Source: Pararge aegeria (Eukaryota > Arthropoda > Insecta > Lepidoptera > Nymphalidae). From it: a stretch of DNA of 64,000 nt. How positions within the stretch are numbered: position 1 is the stretch's first letter; every line of letters begins with the position of its first letter. A program made the position numbers and the translations under genes. Below, piece by piece: positions 42,601 to 54,707 of this stretch. The stretch lies in the NCBI RefSeq assembly GCF_905163445.1, contig NC_053182.1:3782001-3846000 (forward strand), given 5' to 3'. The notes under the pieces were generated by a model. The model ran no database searches. It saw only the letters and a list, made by a program, of their open reading frames with translations, and was not told the origin of the DNA.

Positions 42601-44195
42601 GTAAGCGTTAAGCGTCTTTTGCCAACTTTACAAAGTTATGTGTGTGTTATGTTGCGACAAGTAATGCTGACAACTGCACGGATGTTTTATCTACACGTAA
42701 GCGTAAACATCGAATTTTATCCCAACATTAGATTGTTGAATCCGAAGCTGGCATTTTAGCGTTTTTGAAAGTGTCCGAGTCTTCAACAACAGAACGCAAG
42801 TGAAACTTTCATTCTAAAAGCTGAACTGTCAATACGTCAGGTACAACATGCGCCTCGAAGAAAGCGAACTCAATCACTTTCATCTCAGCCTTTGTACATC
42901 GAAGTGGAGACGACAAAAAAAAGATTTTGCATCTATGTGTTACATCTTTATTCATTTTTTTTTATCATATTTGATATACTTGAGCACCTTGAAAATGTTC
43001 GTGCTTGTGATCCAGTAATAGTGATAGGCTATAGTGAGATTTATCATTCAAGAGATTGTTATTTTTTTTTTTTTTTTAAACGAGCAACTTTGTCACCAGT
43101 AACTGCCACAGTGCCACCCGTAACATCTAAAATTCTAGAGAACACAAACCAAGAAATCTTAAAACTTTGGCGAGGTCGCCCAAATACTTGCTGATAAAGG
43201 AAAATCAAAACCATTGTCACCGGTCACATCAACCTCTCAAAGGCAAGCTTTTCAATATCATATCATAGCTATGCTTTGGAGATTAATTACCTATATTTAC
43301 ACTTAATGGATATGCAAGAGCGCCTTTTATGTCAACATTATTATCTCCATCAACAGCCTCGTGCTACCAAGAAGCTATCATTTATGATTCAAGCTGCTTG
43401 CATATTTAAACATACTCGTAGCAATGTTGCGGCGGACCACTCAAAGTCATCCTACTTCCTACTTGGCCCGTGCCCAGCAGTTGGACATTAAGAGCATGAC
43501 ATGACCGGATTTGATTTCAGAATGTTGCAAACTAAAACGTGACCTAAAATTCTACGTGACCGCTGTGTGCATTTTTTCATTTCCACTTTTTTTTTTGGCA
43601 ATTTTGTAGTTGCCTGGATAAAAATTAACATAACTGAAATAACCAGTAGTGGTTACAGCTACGATTTTAATTTCATCCCGAAATTTTAATGAATAACTAA
43701 GAAAACCTTACCTAGCAAAGCGGATTACTTAGAAATATGGTCAAGAGTAACAAATCTTTTTTTAACCCGGTGAATATATATGCATAGGTTTGGTAACAGA
43801 ATATTATGTTGATTGAACCTCATTTTGGAATTAGCATCTTAACGGGCTTATTCTTATGCTGAGGATTTTCCCACACCGCGTTGCCAGAAAGACAGTCATT
43901 TTTTATGCGTTGTTTTTCATGCCAATTTCAAAAGCTCGTCGCTTAGCAATGTGCGATCATCTTTATATTATTGCTGCCGGTGGTTAACCGCCACAATGGA
44001 ACCCGTTTTCTCTCGACCTGCCGTCCTGGCCCCATCAATCACGGCGAATAAAAACATCTGATTTGATTACACGTCATTAAAACTACACAGTGTTATTAAG
44101 TTTCTCACGACGATGCGATCTAGTAACTTAATTTTCCGATATATTGCGTTTACGCACGTTTTTTAACTGCTAATGCCATTTCCATATATTTTTTA
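42601..44195. other. Mostly unique non-coding stretch
   Basis: Poly-T at 43060-43077. A family D SINE 3' scrap (CCTACTTGGCCCGTGCCCAG, CAGTTGGACATTA) lies at 43450-43492. No gene seen. Confidence 0.4.
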
Positions 44196-44204
44196 TAAGC
44201 ACTA

Positions 44205-44435
44205 TTGGATAAAAGCCAATTGGTTTTACTCTGCGAGAAGCACGTACGGTGTAATTTACAATTGTTCATTGTAGACATCTCCTGAGGATGCTCCGGGGTC
44301 GGAGCGAAACGTGCATAGAGGCTACATTGCTGAAGAACTGTTTGGTGTGGAGAATAAAGATTTAAGATATTACAAATAGCATCGTACAGATTCCCCTTGA
44401 TTGCTTTTCGCGGAGTATAGCAAATTAACCGCGGA
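44205..44435 (+). mobile_element. Dispersed repeat family H, fullest copy (forward)
   Basis: TACTCTGCGAGAAGCACGTA, ACATCTCCTGAGGATGCTCC, GGGGTCGGAGCGAAACGTGC, ACATTGCTGAAGAACTGTTT, GGTGTGGAGAATAAAGATTT and GCTTTTCGCGGAGTATAGCA. The other copies (4246, 12426, 50340) lie on the opposite strand. GCATCCTCAGGAGATGT-type sequence is common in lepidopteran retroelements. No coding frame here. Confidence 0.6.
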
Positions 44436-47084
44436 TTATAGCAAACCAGCTGTTTCCCGCGTTCAATGTCCGGGTTTATTACCGATTCTTTTTATCCCTA
44501 TGTTACTTTTCGTCCTCTATGCCAAAAATCTAGATGGTTGGTTGCTAGTTGGGAATTAAAGAAAGGACAATAATATCTAATTTCCCATTTATAGTAAGTA
44601 AGGATTAAGCTTCATGTTCATTAAGGCTAATTAGATCTACAGCTTCATTTTCCCATATTAAGAGGACACTAGCTTTTCTTGCACTTGCAAGTCTATGAGA
44701 CAACTCGTTACTAGCAATATTACGCGAACGTTGTCGTGAGCACTGTAGTGACTGCGCTAAATAAAACAATAACACAATACATTTGTTACTCGTGTAACTA
44801 ATAATGTTATGAAAGTTCGCCGATGCGCGGAGTGCTGAATGGGTCCAATTTCTCCGCACCCTGGTGCTCACTTTCGATCGCGTCGGCCGCTGCGCAGTGT
44901 TGTGTGTTATTGTTCAATTTGCCATATAATGCCCAAGTTACAAGTTACGACTGACAACCGATCACAGGTAATGGACGACCGTTCAAAAGATTATGTGCTC
45001 AATTTTCGGATCCCGGATCTGAAATACAAACAACGACAACGAATCCTTATGCGACTTTACTTTTCTGTTGAGTTAACTCCCGAGGGTTGTAATTTTAATT
45101 TGATTTACCAACGCTTTTATATTACGGCCGTAGAGTCTATTCTGCATCTAAAGTGTTATCTAAAGGTCTATTAACTATATCTTTATTTAGGCTCGAGCTT
45201 CTGATTTCCCCTTATTCGAGCCTAATTAATTTGCTCACATTTTTTCCTCGCAGTCTTCTCGAGTTAACCTATTCAATTTAATACCCTTCAGGGTGTTTTT
45301 TCGCACACGCCATTTTAAATTGAACGGTCATGGAACTTTGCAGACCGATTTTTACTGCGTCTACGGCACTCGAAAGTTTAATTACTACTAACCAATACCA
45401 AAGTCAGGGATGTGCGACCATTGGCACTTTTGCAAGTGAACGCGAATGGGAGTTTTGGGTACGTCATTAAGTGAGAAATAATGGCATCTACTAATAAGAT
45501 AATTTAAAATTAAATTAAATTGTGTAGAAGATACGCTCGCTACACTCCGGTTAGGTGAACTAGTTGTGTTGTTTCAATTGTTTTTGTTGTTATCGATGGG
45601 AAATGCATTTGCGGATCCGGGACGTAGGCGCAGATGCATTTCACCAAAGAAACACTCCTGCGATTCCGGAACGGTATGTGGGACTCACTGGTCAGAATAT
45701 CAACTAAACTAAACCGCTGTGTCTTGGTGGGTACGTTAACAAAGAGATGTCACAGGATGGCTTTCGCTTGCTACTCGTAGTGTGAGGTGCGATCGAATTA
45801 GCATTCTAATTTAACTGGTTAAGCAACTTTGACGAAGTTCAGTTTAAGCACTAAGAATATCCCTCACGCCTATAGCAAGAAAGACTAGAGTCCAATAATG
45901 GAAAGATTATTGAGACTGATGATGATTTGTTTTCTGACTATTGATTGTTTGATGACTAATGCATATTGTTTCGGGTAAATTAAAAATCTTAAGACCCAAA
46001 TCTTCCAAGGCTTTTCGTACTTGTATATTGTAAGATAATTCCCCATTTATCACTACCTAATTGTTAGGTTTATAGCTTGGCCTAATTTTCTTCAAAATTA
46101 TCACGCAGATTTAAAAAGGTTTGATATCTCTGAATATTACCATCACATTCATTAGGTGTCTAAAATCCACCTATTATTTGCCATCGTAAGCTTAGGTATT
46201 ATTACAGAACAATAAAGTCGAAAGTAGCTTGATTCATATACCTATTGTGCAGATAGTGAGCTGTGAGGTGATTGCTGTTTCATCAAGCAATGTTAGCATG
46301 ATAGCATGATACGTAACATTACGACTGCGCATTGTGTGCGTACTTTCTTCGATGCGATAATTAATAAAATAAGTCCTGGGGCCATCCAAGACTTATTTCA
46401 TTGTGAGTTGATAATAAACAAAAGAGCACTAGGTCAAGTCAGTTAAGGGCTTTTTATATACAATTTTAGCATTCAGAACCAAACCCTGGTACGTAGAAAA
46501 CGCAATCTATAAGTCTATTCAAATATAGTAATCATAATCTTTAATTTAGAATAAATTCCATAATTTGTTAGTTACAATATTAACTTGATGGCTATGTAGA
46601 GAGCTGTTGTAAGCTGCTCTATGATTATCTCTTTATTTTTTCCCAAAATCAAGTATTCTTGACTCAATGTCTACATATTATACAGTTCGCTAAGAATTTG
46701 ATTAACACGAACGACGATTTGACTTATTTCTACAAGAATGTCCAAAAAGGGTTCATTTACTTACCTATGTATCCTAATGTCAGTTTCTTTATCCTACTAT
46801 AACTTAGATGAACTTGGACAAGTGCCTAAACATATTTGGATGTACAAGATCGTTAGAATTCTTACATCATCCCGAATGATACTTACTGGCTTATAAAAAA
46901 AACAATATACTTAGAAAAATTAAAACAAAAACAACAATGGCGGCTGTATGGCGCTTTTAAAATGAGAAAACCGTCACAGTGTTATTATGTAGCGTACGTA
47001 CTGAGTTATAAAAAAAAAATACAGTTTAAAAATTAAAAAGCAACTGAGAGAATTGGTTTGCGCTTGAAATTGTTTTGTCTAGGT
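44436..47084. other. Mostly unique tract with a CpG-richer patch
   Basis: A modest CpG-rich patch at 44815-44910 (CGCCGATGCGCGGAGTGC, CGATCGCGTCGGCCGCTGCG) could be regulatory. Open frames across it on both strands (44605-45174) show no domain. Nothing else recognised. Confidence 0.35.
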
Positions 47085-47290
47085 CACCACGCGATCCCCC
47101 GGGTACTACGGAGGCTACGGAGGGTTGTAGCGGAGAACGGGCACCAGCGTGCGTTCTATGTGTTACTACTACAATGAACAGAGATCGCCAATCCGCCTGC
47201 CAAGCGTGCTAATTATAGGAAAACCTCCCGTTCGAAGAGGCCTTTAGTCCAATATTAGCAGTCGAATATTATAGGCTTTTATGATGATAC
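47085..47290 (+). repeat. Dispersed repeat, family I-like 3' end
   Basis: GTCACCACGCGATCCCCCGG, CGGGCACCAGCGTGCGTTCT, ATCGCCAATCCGCCTGCCAA and GGAAAACCTCCCGTTCGAAG, then a GTCGAATATTATAGGCTTTT ATGATGAT end like the other family I tails. GC-rich compared with its surroundings. Confidence 0.45.
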
Positions 47291-47423
47291 GTAAAAAGGT
47301 ATTAGAAATCGCACCGACATGACAGTGTTGTTATGTATTACAAAAACAACACAGTTTGCATGCTTTAGATTATGTACTTGGATTACTGTGTATGCATTAG
47401 TTATTAATAGAAGGAAGATTATA

Positions 47424-47498
47424 TGTAACGGATTACGTATAAAGGTATAAAGTAATTTATTACATAATACATTACCTTGTATATCATAATCCGTTACC
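47424..47498. repeat. Imperfect inverted repeat, about 74 bp
   Basis: GTAACGGATTACGTATAAAG faces ATATCATAATCCGTTAC, with further AT-rich pairing inside. A small MITE remnant or hairpin. Confidence 0.6.
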
Positions 47499-47499
47499 G

Positions 47500-48382
47500 A
47501 TTCATTTATAAAAAAAAATGATTTATTAAGAAAAGTATTAATGTGTGCATTGAGGTGCGAAAGGATTTTTATTATGTACAGGTAAATGAACTGGAAATAA
47601 GTATAAAACGTAAACGTAAAGCGTTACAAAGTCCGTGTTTTTACCGCATTTAAGTCCGGTTCTAAAGTAAATGAAACGTAAGGCAATAAATTATTTCATT
47701 TAATTACAAAAATAAATTTGCACAGTGCAGTATAGTAGAATTATTATTGTAAGCAAATCTGCCTCTGTATGAACATTTGGTTAAAGATAAAAAGGTCCTT
47801 CAGACTGGTCAAAATTATGCATAATCTGTGGTCGGTATAAGTTGGAGTAGAAATTCAAAATGACAGGAACCCAGATCAAAATGGAAGGTCATATAAAAAG
47901 TCGGGAAAAATAGAGGTACAGAGGAGAGTACGTGTGCGCTCTATAGGTTTTGACGAAAACGACGAAAAAAGGCATATTTCGGTTTACTTTAAAGACGATT
48001 CTCCAAATGCAACCTTCGAAAAATTTTTGCAGCTTCACAATTAGTTACGAAGTGAATTTTAATTATTCGATAATTCAATTTGTCACGATTTGTCTGACAT
48101 TAAGAATAACGGAAGCAACATTTATGATATGTTGCAAATCTGCTGTGACTAACGATCGTGATAAGTGTGGGCGAATTTAAATAAAATATATCCGTACAAC
48201 CTGCACCAGTCGAGTGGGAAACCTGTTTTTATAGTTTGAACCTTTAAAATAAGCGCTTTCTTATTGAGATGTCAATATGGTGTTATAGTCAGCGTCTCAA
48301 ACGATGGATGCCCGCTGCTGGGCATAAGTTTCTGGTTGAGATTACCACAAACCGCAGCATTTTGGGATATATTGCATTATGC
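47500..48382. other. Unique-looking non-coding stretch
   Basis: No gene or repeat recognised except a scrap GCCCGCTGCTGGGCATAAGT near 48309. Confidence 0.4.
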
Positions 48383-48390
48383 ACCTTCAG

Positions 48391-48533
48391 CAGTGGCGTG
48401 CACTTCATACATGCACAAAAGTACTGCATACCCTAAATTGAAATATAGCCCATGTAAGAGGAGGAATTTTTACATTTTATGCAATTTTCCTGCTGTATGC
48501 ATACCCTGGCAAGAAACCCAGTGCACCCCACTG
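48391..48533 (+). mobile_element. hAT-type MITE, copy 3 (143 bp)
   Basis: CAGTGGCGTGCAC...GTGCACCCCACTG, flanked by exact 8-bp duplications ACCTTCAG at 48383-48390 and 48534-48541. The interior matches copy 1 closely (TTCATACATGCACAAAAGTA, CATTTTATGCAATTTTCCTG, TATGCATACCCTGG). Confidence 0.95.
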
Positions 48534-48541
48534 ACCTTCAG

Positions 48542-49725
48542 GTAATGAAATAAATATCAGCGCGTAAGTACAGCATAATGAGGCACTGAGTCGATCATCA
48601 GCGCTCTTTTTAAATGCAGCCTATTATATCTATGCTCGTTGTTCGTTTGTCACGATGATCATGAACCTGGTTTCAATTCCCGGGCAAAAAAAATGGATAT
48701 TTTGTTAGTAGTTATAATAAAAAAAGGGATTATTAGTCATCACTGGCAAGGTGCGCAGTTTGAAAAAACTTTTTATTGCAGGAGTCCCATTAATGGAAAC
48801 CCTAACCCTGACATTTCCGACAATATGATAGGGTCTTGTAATACAGTCTATACATATGATATCTATAGTGTTTATATTATGATAGAGCTCTTTCTTTTTA
48901 ACCTTTCTCCCTAATTACGGATGAGAGTGACAGGAGGTGGTGAAGTATCCATTAATTATAACAAAAGATCTAAAATATAATGGTTTTCGTACATTTAGAA
49001 CACACAGTTTCATATATACATATTGTATTTTTAAGAACAGGTACCTACATATATCACAAGCAATATTTCAAATTGCATCATTTGATATTATTGTACCTTT
49101 TCAACTTTAAGTGTTAAAGACGATGGAGATGGAGAAATTGGTTAGTGCAGGCGAGCACGAAAAAGGTACACTAAATTTTAGTATTTTTTACGGTTCAGTT
49201 GGTTTGTATTACAACGTAAATTATACAATGACTGGAACTGAAAACTTACCAAAAATAAGCAAACCGCTTATTATTATGATTTATTTGTTTAAATAAAAAA
49301 AATTAAAAACACGTAGGACTTATACGATATTTATTTATTTAATAAATATCTCATACGTCGTAGACACAACCTTTCTGTCAGGACTCTATATTATAAGTCT
49401 CTTAACTTTGTCAATTACTAGTTTTTTTATACAACACTATTGTGTGACTTTAATAACAAAGAAGTCCCGCTTAAGTTATCATGCAACTTGCGTTTATTCT
49501 GTTTACGTAAGCTATTTTTAGTATGCACTAATTATCCACCTGTCCATACTATTATTAGGGCTCCATGTGTGGGCGAGACCATATCAGTAGACCGTATTCA
49601 TCGTCCTTCCACCCACGGGACACGTCATATTACTGTAGTGTTGCCATAAGCACAAAAAAAAACAGTTTTATAAACATTTTGATTTTAATTTTAAACAGAA
49701 TTAAATAATAAAGTATATTTACTTA
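48542..49725. other. Unique-looking AT-rich stretch
   Basis: Nothing recognisable. Short open frames only. Confidence 0.4.
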
Positions 49726-49845
49726 TATCACCATCATCATATGGACCCATTACCGGCCCGCCACAAGGTACGGGTGTCTTCACACAATGAGAAGGGAGTA
49801 GTCCGTAGTCCACCAAGCTGACCCCGTGCGGATTGGTGGATATAT
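49726..49845 (-). mobile_element. SINE family B, 3' third (reverse)
   Basis: CACCATCATCATATGGACCC, ATTACCGGCCCGCCACAAGG, ACACAATGAGAAGGGAGTAG and GTGCGGATTGGTGGATAT. Truncated thereafter. Confidence 0.75.
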
Positions 49846-49925
49846 TTTCATGTAAATATATTTTCTCATTTTTTAATTTAGTTTTGCATTGCTATAATCC
49901 CTGACCTCAATGTAATTTATATTTT

Positions 49926-50185
49926 TAACTTGCTTACCCGAGCAACTTCGTCTGCACCAATTCGGTTATAACCGGTTTTAATACCTTAAGTAAAACCTAG
50001 AACCTAATTGTAGCGCCACCTACTGGGTCCAGTTTTATTTTGGAACTATAGTATACGCGGCCAGGCGGCTCGCGGCTTTTTTATTGCTTTGAGCATTTCT
50101 ATACCCATTGAAACTTCTAAACGATTGGTCCAATTTGAATAATTAAAAAAGGGATATGCAGGTACATAATTAATCTTAATTATAA
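49926..50185 (-). mobile_element. Worn Helitron-like element (reverse)
   Basis: AACTTGCTTACCCGAGCAAC then TTCGTCTGCACC resembles the reverse of a GACGAAGTTGCTCGGGCAAC...CTAGT Helitron end. TAGCGCCACCTACTGGGTCC and CCATTGAAACTTCTAAACGA typify the interior of one lepidopteran family. The CTAG itself is mutated, and the 5' end probably lies near TTAATCTTAATTATAA at 50170-50185. Confidence 0.45.
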
Positions 50186-50339
50186 AACTATTTATTTTGA
50201 TAAGAGATTAATATCATGAATATCTTTCAATTGTACCGGTGTTTGGATTCAAAAATTATAACAAAAAATGGTTATCGTTAATTAACCATAACAAATAAAT
50301 AATTATTTATTATTTATTTTAACCATAACAGGAAATATT

Positions 50340-50440
50340 AATATAACACCACACAGATTCTATAAAATACACTCTATTCGTGTTTGGTTTAGCGGTGCAT
50401 CCTCATGAGATGTTGACTTTACAATGACAAATACAAAAAT
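50340..50440 (-). mobile_element. Dispersed repeat family H, fragment (reverse)
   Basis: ATAACACCACACAGATTCTA, GGTGCATCCTCATGAGATGT and TGACTTTACAATGACAAATA align with the 4246-4425 copy. Diverged. Confidence 0.4.
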
Positions 50441-50449
50441 AATTGTAAG

Positions 50450-51734
50450 CATGCTAAACGAAGGACAGCAAAGTGGTTTATAGAAGTAATTTTTTGTACT
50501 GTAGGTACCGTATAACAGAAATAATATTGCCGATAGTACTGAATCCTAATACAAAACCTCGACCGTTAAATTGAAGCTAAGGAAATTAATAATGTTGTAA
50601 CTCCTTATTTATCTGCCACCGATTACCTTACAACCATACAAAGTCAGTCTCATTCAATGGAAGGCCGGAGGCCACATTTATATTTGGTCACCCTACCTGG
50701 TTCATTTGATATATTTCGCATCGATACTTCACATTTAAGGCTAGAAAGTGACAGTCAACTTTCGCCGTTATAAAATTAGCGAATAGATAATGTATACTCG
50801 TATTTGTTAAATGAATCGATTATTTATGCATGTGATTGCTCTTTTGTAATACTATCGCTGGCGGCCTTAGCTTTGTTTTTATCAGTAGAAAAGTGTCTGT
50901 TACTGCAGGGCCATGACTTAAAGTAAACGGCGGGTTTAGTAAGGTGTAATGGGCAATCGAACTTAAGGTAAAGTTCGGTGTAGAAACACGTGACTGGCCT
51001 CTAGTTTAACCTCAAAAGTTCAAATAATAAGTGAATAATTAATAGGAAATAGTGCTGTGTCAGTACCCATCACGAAAACTGTCTTCACGGAAGACCGGAG
51101 TGTGAGATTGGCTTCCTACGTCTACTCATTTGATCGCGTTAAAGAAAAGTATACCCTTTACAATATTTAGGTATTTTGAGCTATTTCTTGGTAGCATCAG
51201 TGAATTTTTTGCCCCCAATATCTGGCTGCCCGAAGCACGAGCCTTATATGCCCTAGGGCAAATCTGGTCGTTTACAATTAACCGGTTGCAGAGTCTATAT
51301 AAACTAAACCAGCCGTATATGAAAGATACATATTTTGTAAAATCGCGCCGCTTACCTCACCGCTTAAGCCATCACCAAAAGTTGTGGCCTTCGTTTAGGT
51401 TCGGTAACAATTTAACAATTAAATCTAATATTAATCCGTTTGGACTGCGGTTGTTTTGTTGTGTTGGAAATAATGAGTTGGTTTGTACAGCTGTGGGCCC
51501 ACCTATCGAGTTGCATTTCGCTCTGTGGTAAATTATTATTTAAGGGAAAGTTGGTTGACTGTTTTGTAATTAATTTTTTTTTTAATTAATTTATTTCGAC
51601 TTATGATATGTTAACAAACGGTAGTACGAGAAAACAATCGTTATTTATGGTTTTCCCATAAACACTGGTTAATGTTAAAATTATATTATTCTTATTGTTT
51701 ATTCAGTTCAGGATTATCTTCAGAACTTGGTATC
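50450..51734. other. Non-coding stretch; one longer open frame not called
   Basis: An open frame of 133 codons at 51130-51531 has no recognisable domain, no signal peptide and no start context of note. I treat it as chance. Confidence 0.35.
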
Positions 51735-51985
51735 CAGTTAGATCTTCATTCTGTCAACGTACCGTGCAGTGACAGCAGATCAGAACACGGTTGTCAACAC
51801 CCCACCTATCTCCGCGGGAGTCAGACAAAAAGACTTACATTGGGACGATCGGGGGTGCCCTCTGTGCTACTATTACCATCTACCGTGATCACCAACTCGT
51901 TTGTCTAGCGTGGTGATTACGGACAAATCCTTCCGTTGGGAAAGTCCTCTAGCCCAGCTGTGGACTGTTATAGGCTATTGATGAT
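51735..51985 (+). repeat. Dispersed repeat family I, copy (forward)
   Basis: GTCAACACCCCACCTATCTC, GGGACGATCGGGGGTGCCCT, CTACCGTGATCACCAACTCG, ACAAATCCTTCCGTTGGGAA and CAGCTGTGGACTGTTATAGG, then TGATGAT. It shares its end with 41640-41690. GC-rich. Confidence 0.55.
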
Positions 51986-52042
51986 ATTCTTAATATTGAA
52001 CTTGGCTCCAATTTTTACATTTATTTTGTTGATGATTTGATT

Positions 52043-52224
52043 TCCCTACAAATATCATAAATGCGAAAGAGTACCTAAATGCGATATATAATTATAACAA
52101 GAATAAGTGTTATGTTGAATCCCATGGGAATTTTGCATTTTCTGGGATAAAAAGTAGCCAATGCCAATTTCTAGTCCATAATATATTTCTTTGCAAAAAT
52201 TGATCTCAATCCGTTTAATTTTTC
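52043..52224 (+). mobile_element. Helitron-like 5' region, 3'-truncated
   Basis: TCCCTACAAATATCATAAAT then GCGAAAGAGT matches the TCCTACTAATATTATAAATGCGAAAG start. It continues GGGATAAAAAGTAGCCAATG and TTGATCTCAATCCGTTTAAT and then meets the family E repeat without a CTAGT end. Confidence 0.55.
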
Positions 52225-52795
52225 GACCTCCCTAGCTCGGTGGTTTTATAAATAGTACATCCCGACTCCCCCGTTCGAGCCCTGGCTGGGGCAATTAAGC
52301 AGATTTTAATTTCCGAGTTCTGGTCACCCTACTGACAAATAAGTGACGCCAAGCTATTTATATTCCGGTACTATGTCGCGTAGAAACCGATTAAAAGTAT
52401 AAATAAATAAATATAAATAAATATACTACGACGATACACACATCGCCATCTAGTCCGAAAGTAAGCGTAGCTTGTGTTACGGGTACTAAGATAACTGATG
52501 AATATTTTTTACGAATAATATACATAAATACTCATAATATATAGATAAACACCCAAACACTGAAAAACATTCATGTTCATCACACAAATATTGTCCAGTT
52601 GTGGGAATCGAACCCACGGCCTTGGACTCAGAAAGCAGGGTCGCTGCCCACTGCGCCAATCGGCCGTCATTTAAAAGTATGGCGTTAATATAACTGTCAC
52701 ACCACATAACGGCTATCCTGTAGCCATCTTGACATTGCATCATCGCTTAACCATCATCAGATGGATTGCAATCAAGGGCTAACGTAGAGGTACAC
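52225..52795 (+). mobile_element. Family E repeat split by a SINE A insertion
   Basis: The 5' part 52225-52400 (CCTCCCTAGCTCGGTGGTTT, CCCCGTTCGAGCCCTGGCTG as B-box-like, TACTATGTCGCGTAGAAACC) resumes at 52671 and ends CTTAACCATCATCAGATGGA TTGCAATCAAGGGCTAACG at 52746-52785. SINE A at 52401-52670 interrupts it. Confidence 0.65.
52401..52670 (-). mobile_element. SINE family A, full-length with target duplication (reverse)
   Basis: Minus strand GACGGCCGATTGGCGCAGTG to the AAATAAATA-type tail. TTAAAAGTAT lies at 52391-52400 and again at 52671-52680, a 10-bp target-site duplication as expected for LINE-mediated insertion. Well preserved, so comparatively young. Confidence 0.9.
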
Positions 52796-53934
52796 ACTTT
52801 CGCACATTATATTAGTAAGGATGACTTAATTACGCAACCAAACGTCGTCTTCCAATAAGCTTATTACTGTAAACCCACCCTGTGTGTACGGTTACACTGT
52901 GAGACGGCATAGTAACGTCGTTGAACACAGCTCTTTTAACGTCAAAGCTTATAAATAGAGGAAAGCGTGGGTGAGTTGTGAGGTGCTAATAAAATTTTAT
53001 TATAATACTCGATTTTGTACAATGCATTTCACATAATTTCCTTATAAATCCGTTTATTATATCACTTTCTTTAACAAGGTGCTTTCTATATCGCATGGAA
53101 AACGTTTGGTTGCGTAATAATACGCATAAAACTGTCATTATTTTGCATAACTAACCGATTTATCTGATGCTATCTTGCGAAATATCTTTATTTAAATCCA
53201 CTTTTGATTGCCAACGATATATATGATTCGCTAATTTTTGTTTTCTTGTTTTTTTTTGTTGCATAAATTTCTATTTATCCAAATTTCAAGGTTTCTAATA
53301 TCTAGAAAGTATTGGTGTCAATATTTAGAGTGATTAAGATTTTATTTTTATTTATGCAAATATAAGCTTGCCTTCATATCTCACTGCTGTTAAGGTGGGT
53401 GAAAAAAACTGTCATTATGAATAATAAAAGTCATAGCCAAAAAACTGGCGTTAGGTTTATGACGCAAATAATAGGACATCCATCAGTGATTTCGCGGTAA
53501 TCCTTTATCTGAGGGATATCAGGAAAACATATGAACATAGCAAATAGCACGTTAAAGAAGCAGTATATGATACAAATTAATTACTATCTTTTCGTTGTAA
53601 GAAAATTGATAACCTTTCTCATTTTTCCCACTTCTTATAATAGGCCCCATTGTATTTTAAAACGTGTAATGGAACGCAGATTTCTTCAAAAATTATTTCT
53701 TTGTAATTAAAAAAAAGTGGCTACCTTTCCAATTTCTTTTCTACGCAAATATTTAGAGGGCGTTTCTACAAGGGTTACGTGGAATAAAATGCTTATTCAT
53801 GGTCGTGTGACTTTTTCACACGTAAACTCTATGGTATATCGGCCACAGAAGTAATAAGTCTTACGGTAAAAACCATAGAGAATAGGCAGAGCAAAACCCG
53901 CTATGTAATGGCTGAATAAAGTATGTCCATTATT
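52796..53934. other. Mostly unique AT-rich stretch
   Basis: A reversed Helitron 5' scrap (CACTTTCGCACATTATATTA, GTAAGGA) lies at 52793-52821. A small GTGTGA...TCACAC hairpin lies near 53805-53821. No gene. Confidence 0.4.
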
Positions 53935-53935
53935 A

Positions 53936-54012
53936 TTGGCTAAGTTTGCTGTGGAATTCTTTTTAGACCAGGGCGTTATTGGAATCCTGACTTAGACTCC
54001 TGGGCAAAATTC
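53936..54012 (-). repeat. Dispersed repeat family G, inverted fragment
   Basis: TGGCTAAGTTTGCTGTGGAA, TTCTTTTTAGACCAGGGCG and TTATTGGAATCC are the reverse of the AGCCCAC...TAAACTTAGCC segment of 8208 and 39528. Confidence 0.45.
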
Positions 54013-54169
54013 TAGCCTTATCTAAAGATTGTGTGTGCGATTTGTTTGTTCCGAGTAAGCGATAAAAACTTAGTAGTTAAAAGTGTATCTCAGAAACATT
54101 TTTATGTCGCGTTAGTTGGGGTGTATTCCCACCATTATTTACACCGGGTCAGCTGGTATACCATAATTG

Positions 54170-54372
54170 CTTTGTGGGGTCAAGGGATCGAATCCCGTGG
54201 AAAGCTCTTGCATTTCCTCTAAAACTTAATTGCTTAATGAATACGCAATGCAAATTATTCCAAACACGTTTCACTGTTAAGGAAAACATCGTGAGGAAAT
54301 CTGCATAATAGGAAGCCGTGTCTCCTGCATTGAAGCAGCGTGGTGGGTCTAGGCTCAACATTCTTGTACCAG
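54170..54372 (+). mobile_element. SINE family D (tRNA-like head, forward)
   Basis: GGTCAAGGGATCGAATCCCG is a B-box-like segment. It is followed by AAAACATCGTGAGGAAATCT, GCATTGAAGCAGCGTGGTGG and GTCTAGGCTCAAC, the last typical of a lepidopteran SINE distinct from family B. It shares the ACATCGTGAGGAAA block with family B. Confidence 0.55.
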
Positions 54373-54700
54373 AAACACTTCGAGACAATTGTAAGTATAC
54401 AGGAATTTTCTGTATATCTGAATCCCGCTTACATATTATAGGTCAACACCACATAAGTCAAATTACCGAAGTTTTTAGAAGATAAATAGATAATAATAAA
54501 TAAATAAATAATAAAAGATTTTATTTGCTTAAAAATACAATTTTTTTTCTAAAATTACCCTGGACCCCCAAACTAGGATATCCCGTGTCTTGGGGGTCAG
54601 TGTCTTCCTACATGTGCATCGAGATTAGAGAAAAAACAAAAAAAAAAAAAACTAAACAGAGAGAATAGAAGATGACGCAAGGGTGTTCGGCACCTTATGT
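54373..54700. other. AT-rich stretch with low-complexity runs
   Basis: AATAAATAAATAAT run at 54497-54512, poly-A near 54637, and GC-richer TACCCTGGACCCCCAAACTA with CCGTGTCTTGGGGGTC at 54557-54598, which form a weak inverted pair (GACCCCC...GGGGGTC). No gene. Confidence 0.4.
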
Positions 54701-54707
54701 AGATATT

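Noticed and set aside
44839..45174. 111-codon open frame at a CpG-richer patch
   Set aside because: Overlaps an equally open minus-strand frame. No recognisable domain and no splice context.
50275..50332. AT-rich inverted repeat GGTTA...TAACC
   Set aside because: Composed mostly of AATAAT-type simple sequence. Pairing is within what AT-rich DNA gives by chance.
51130..51531. 133-codon open frame
   Set aside because: Longest open frame in the window, but no domain, no repeated or conserved motif, no signal peptide and no splice partners. Expected by chance in 64 kb.
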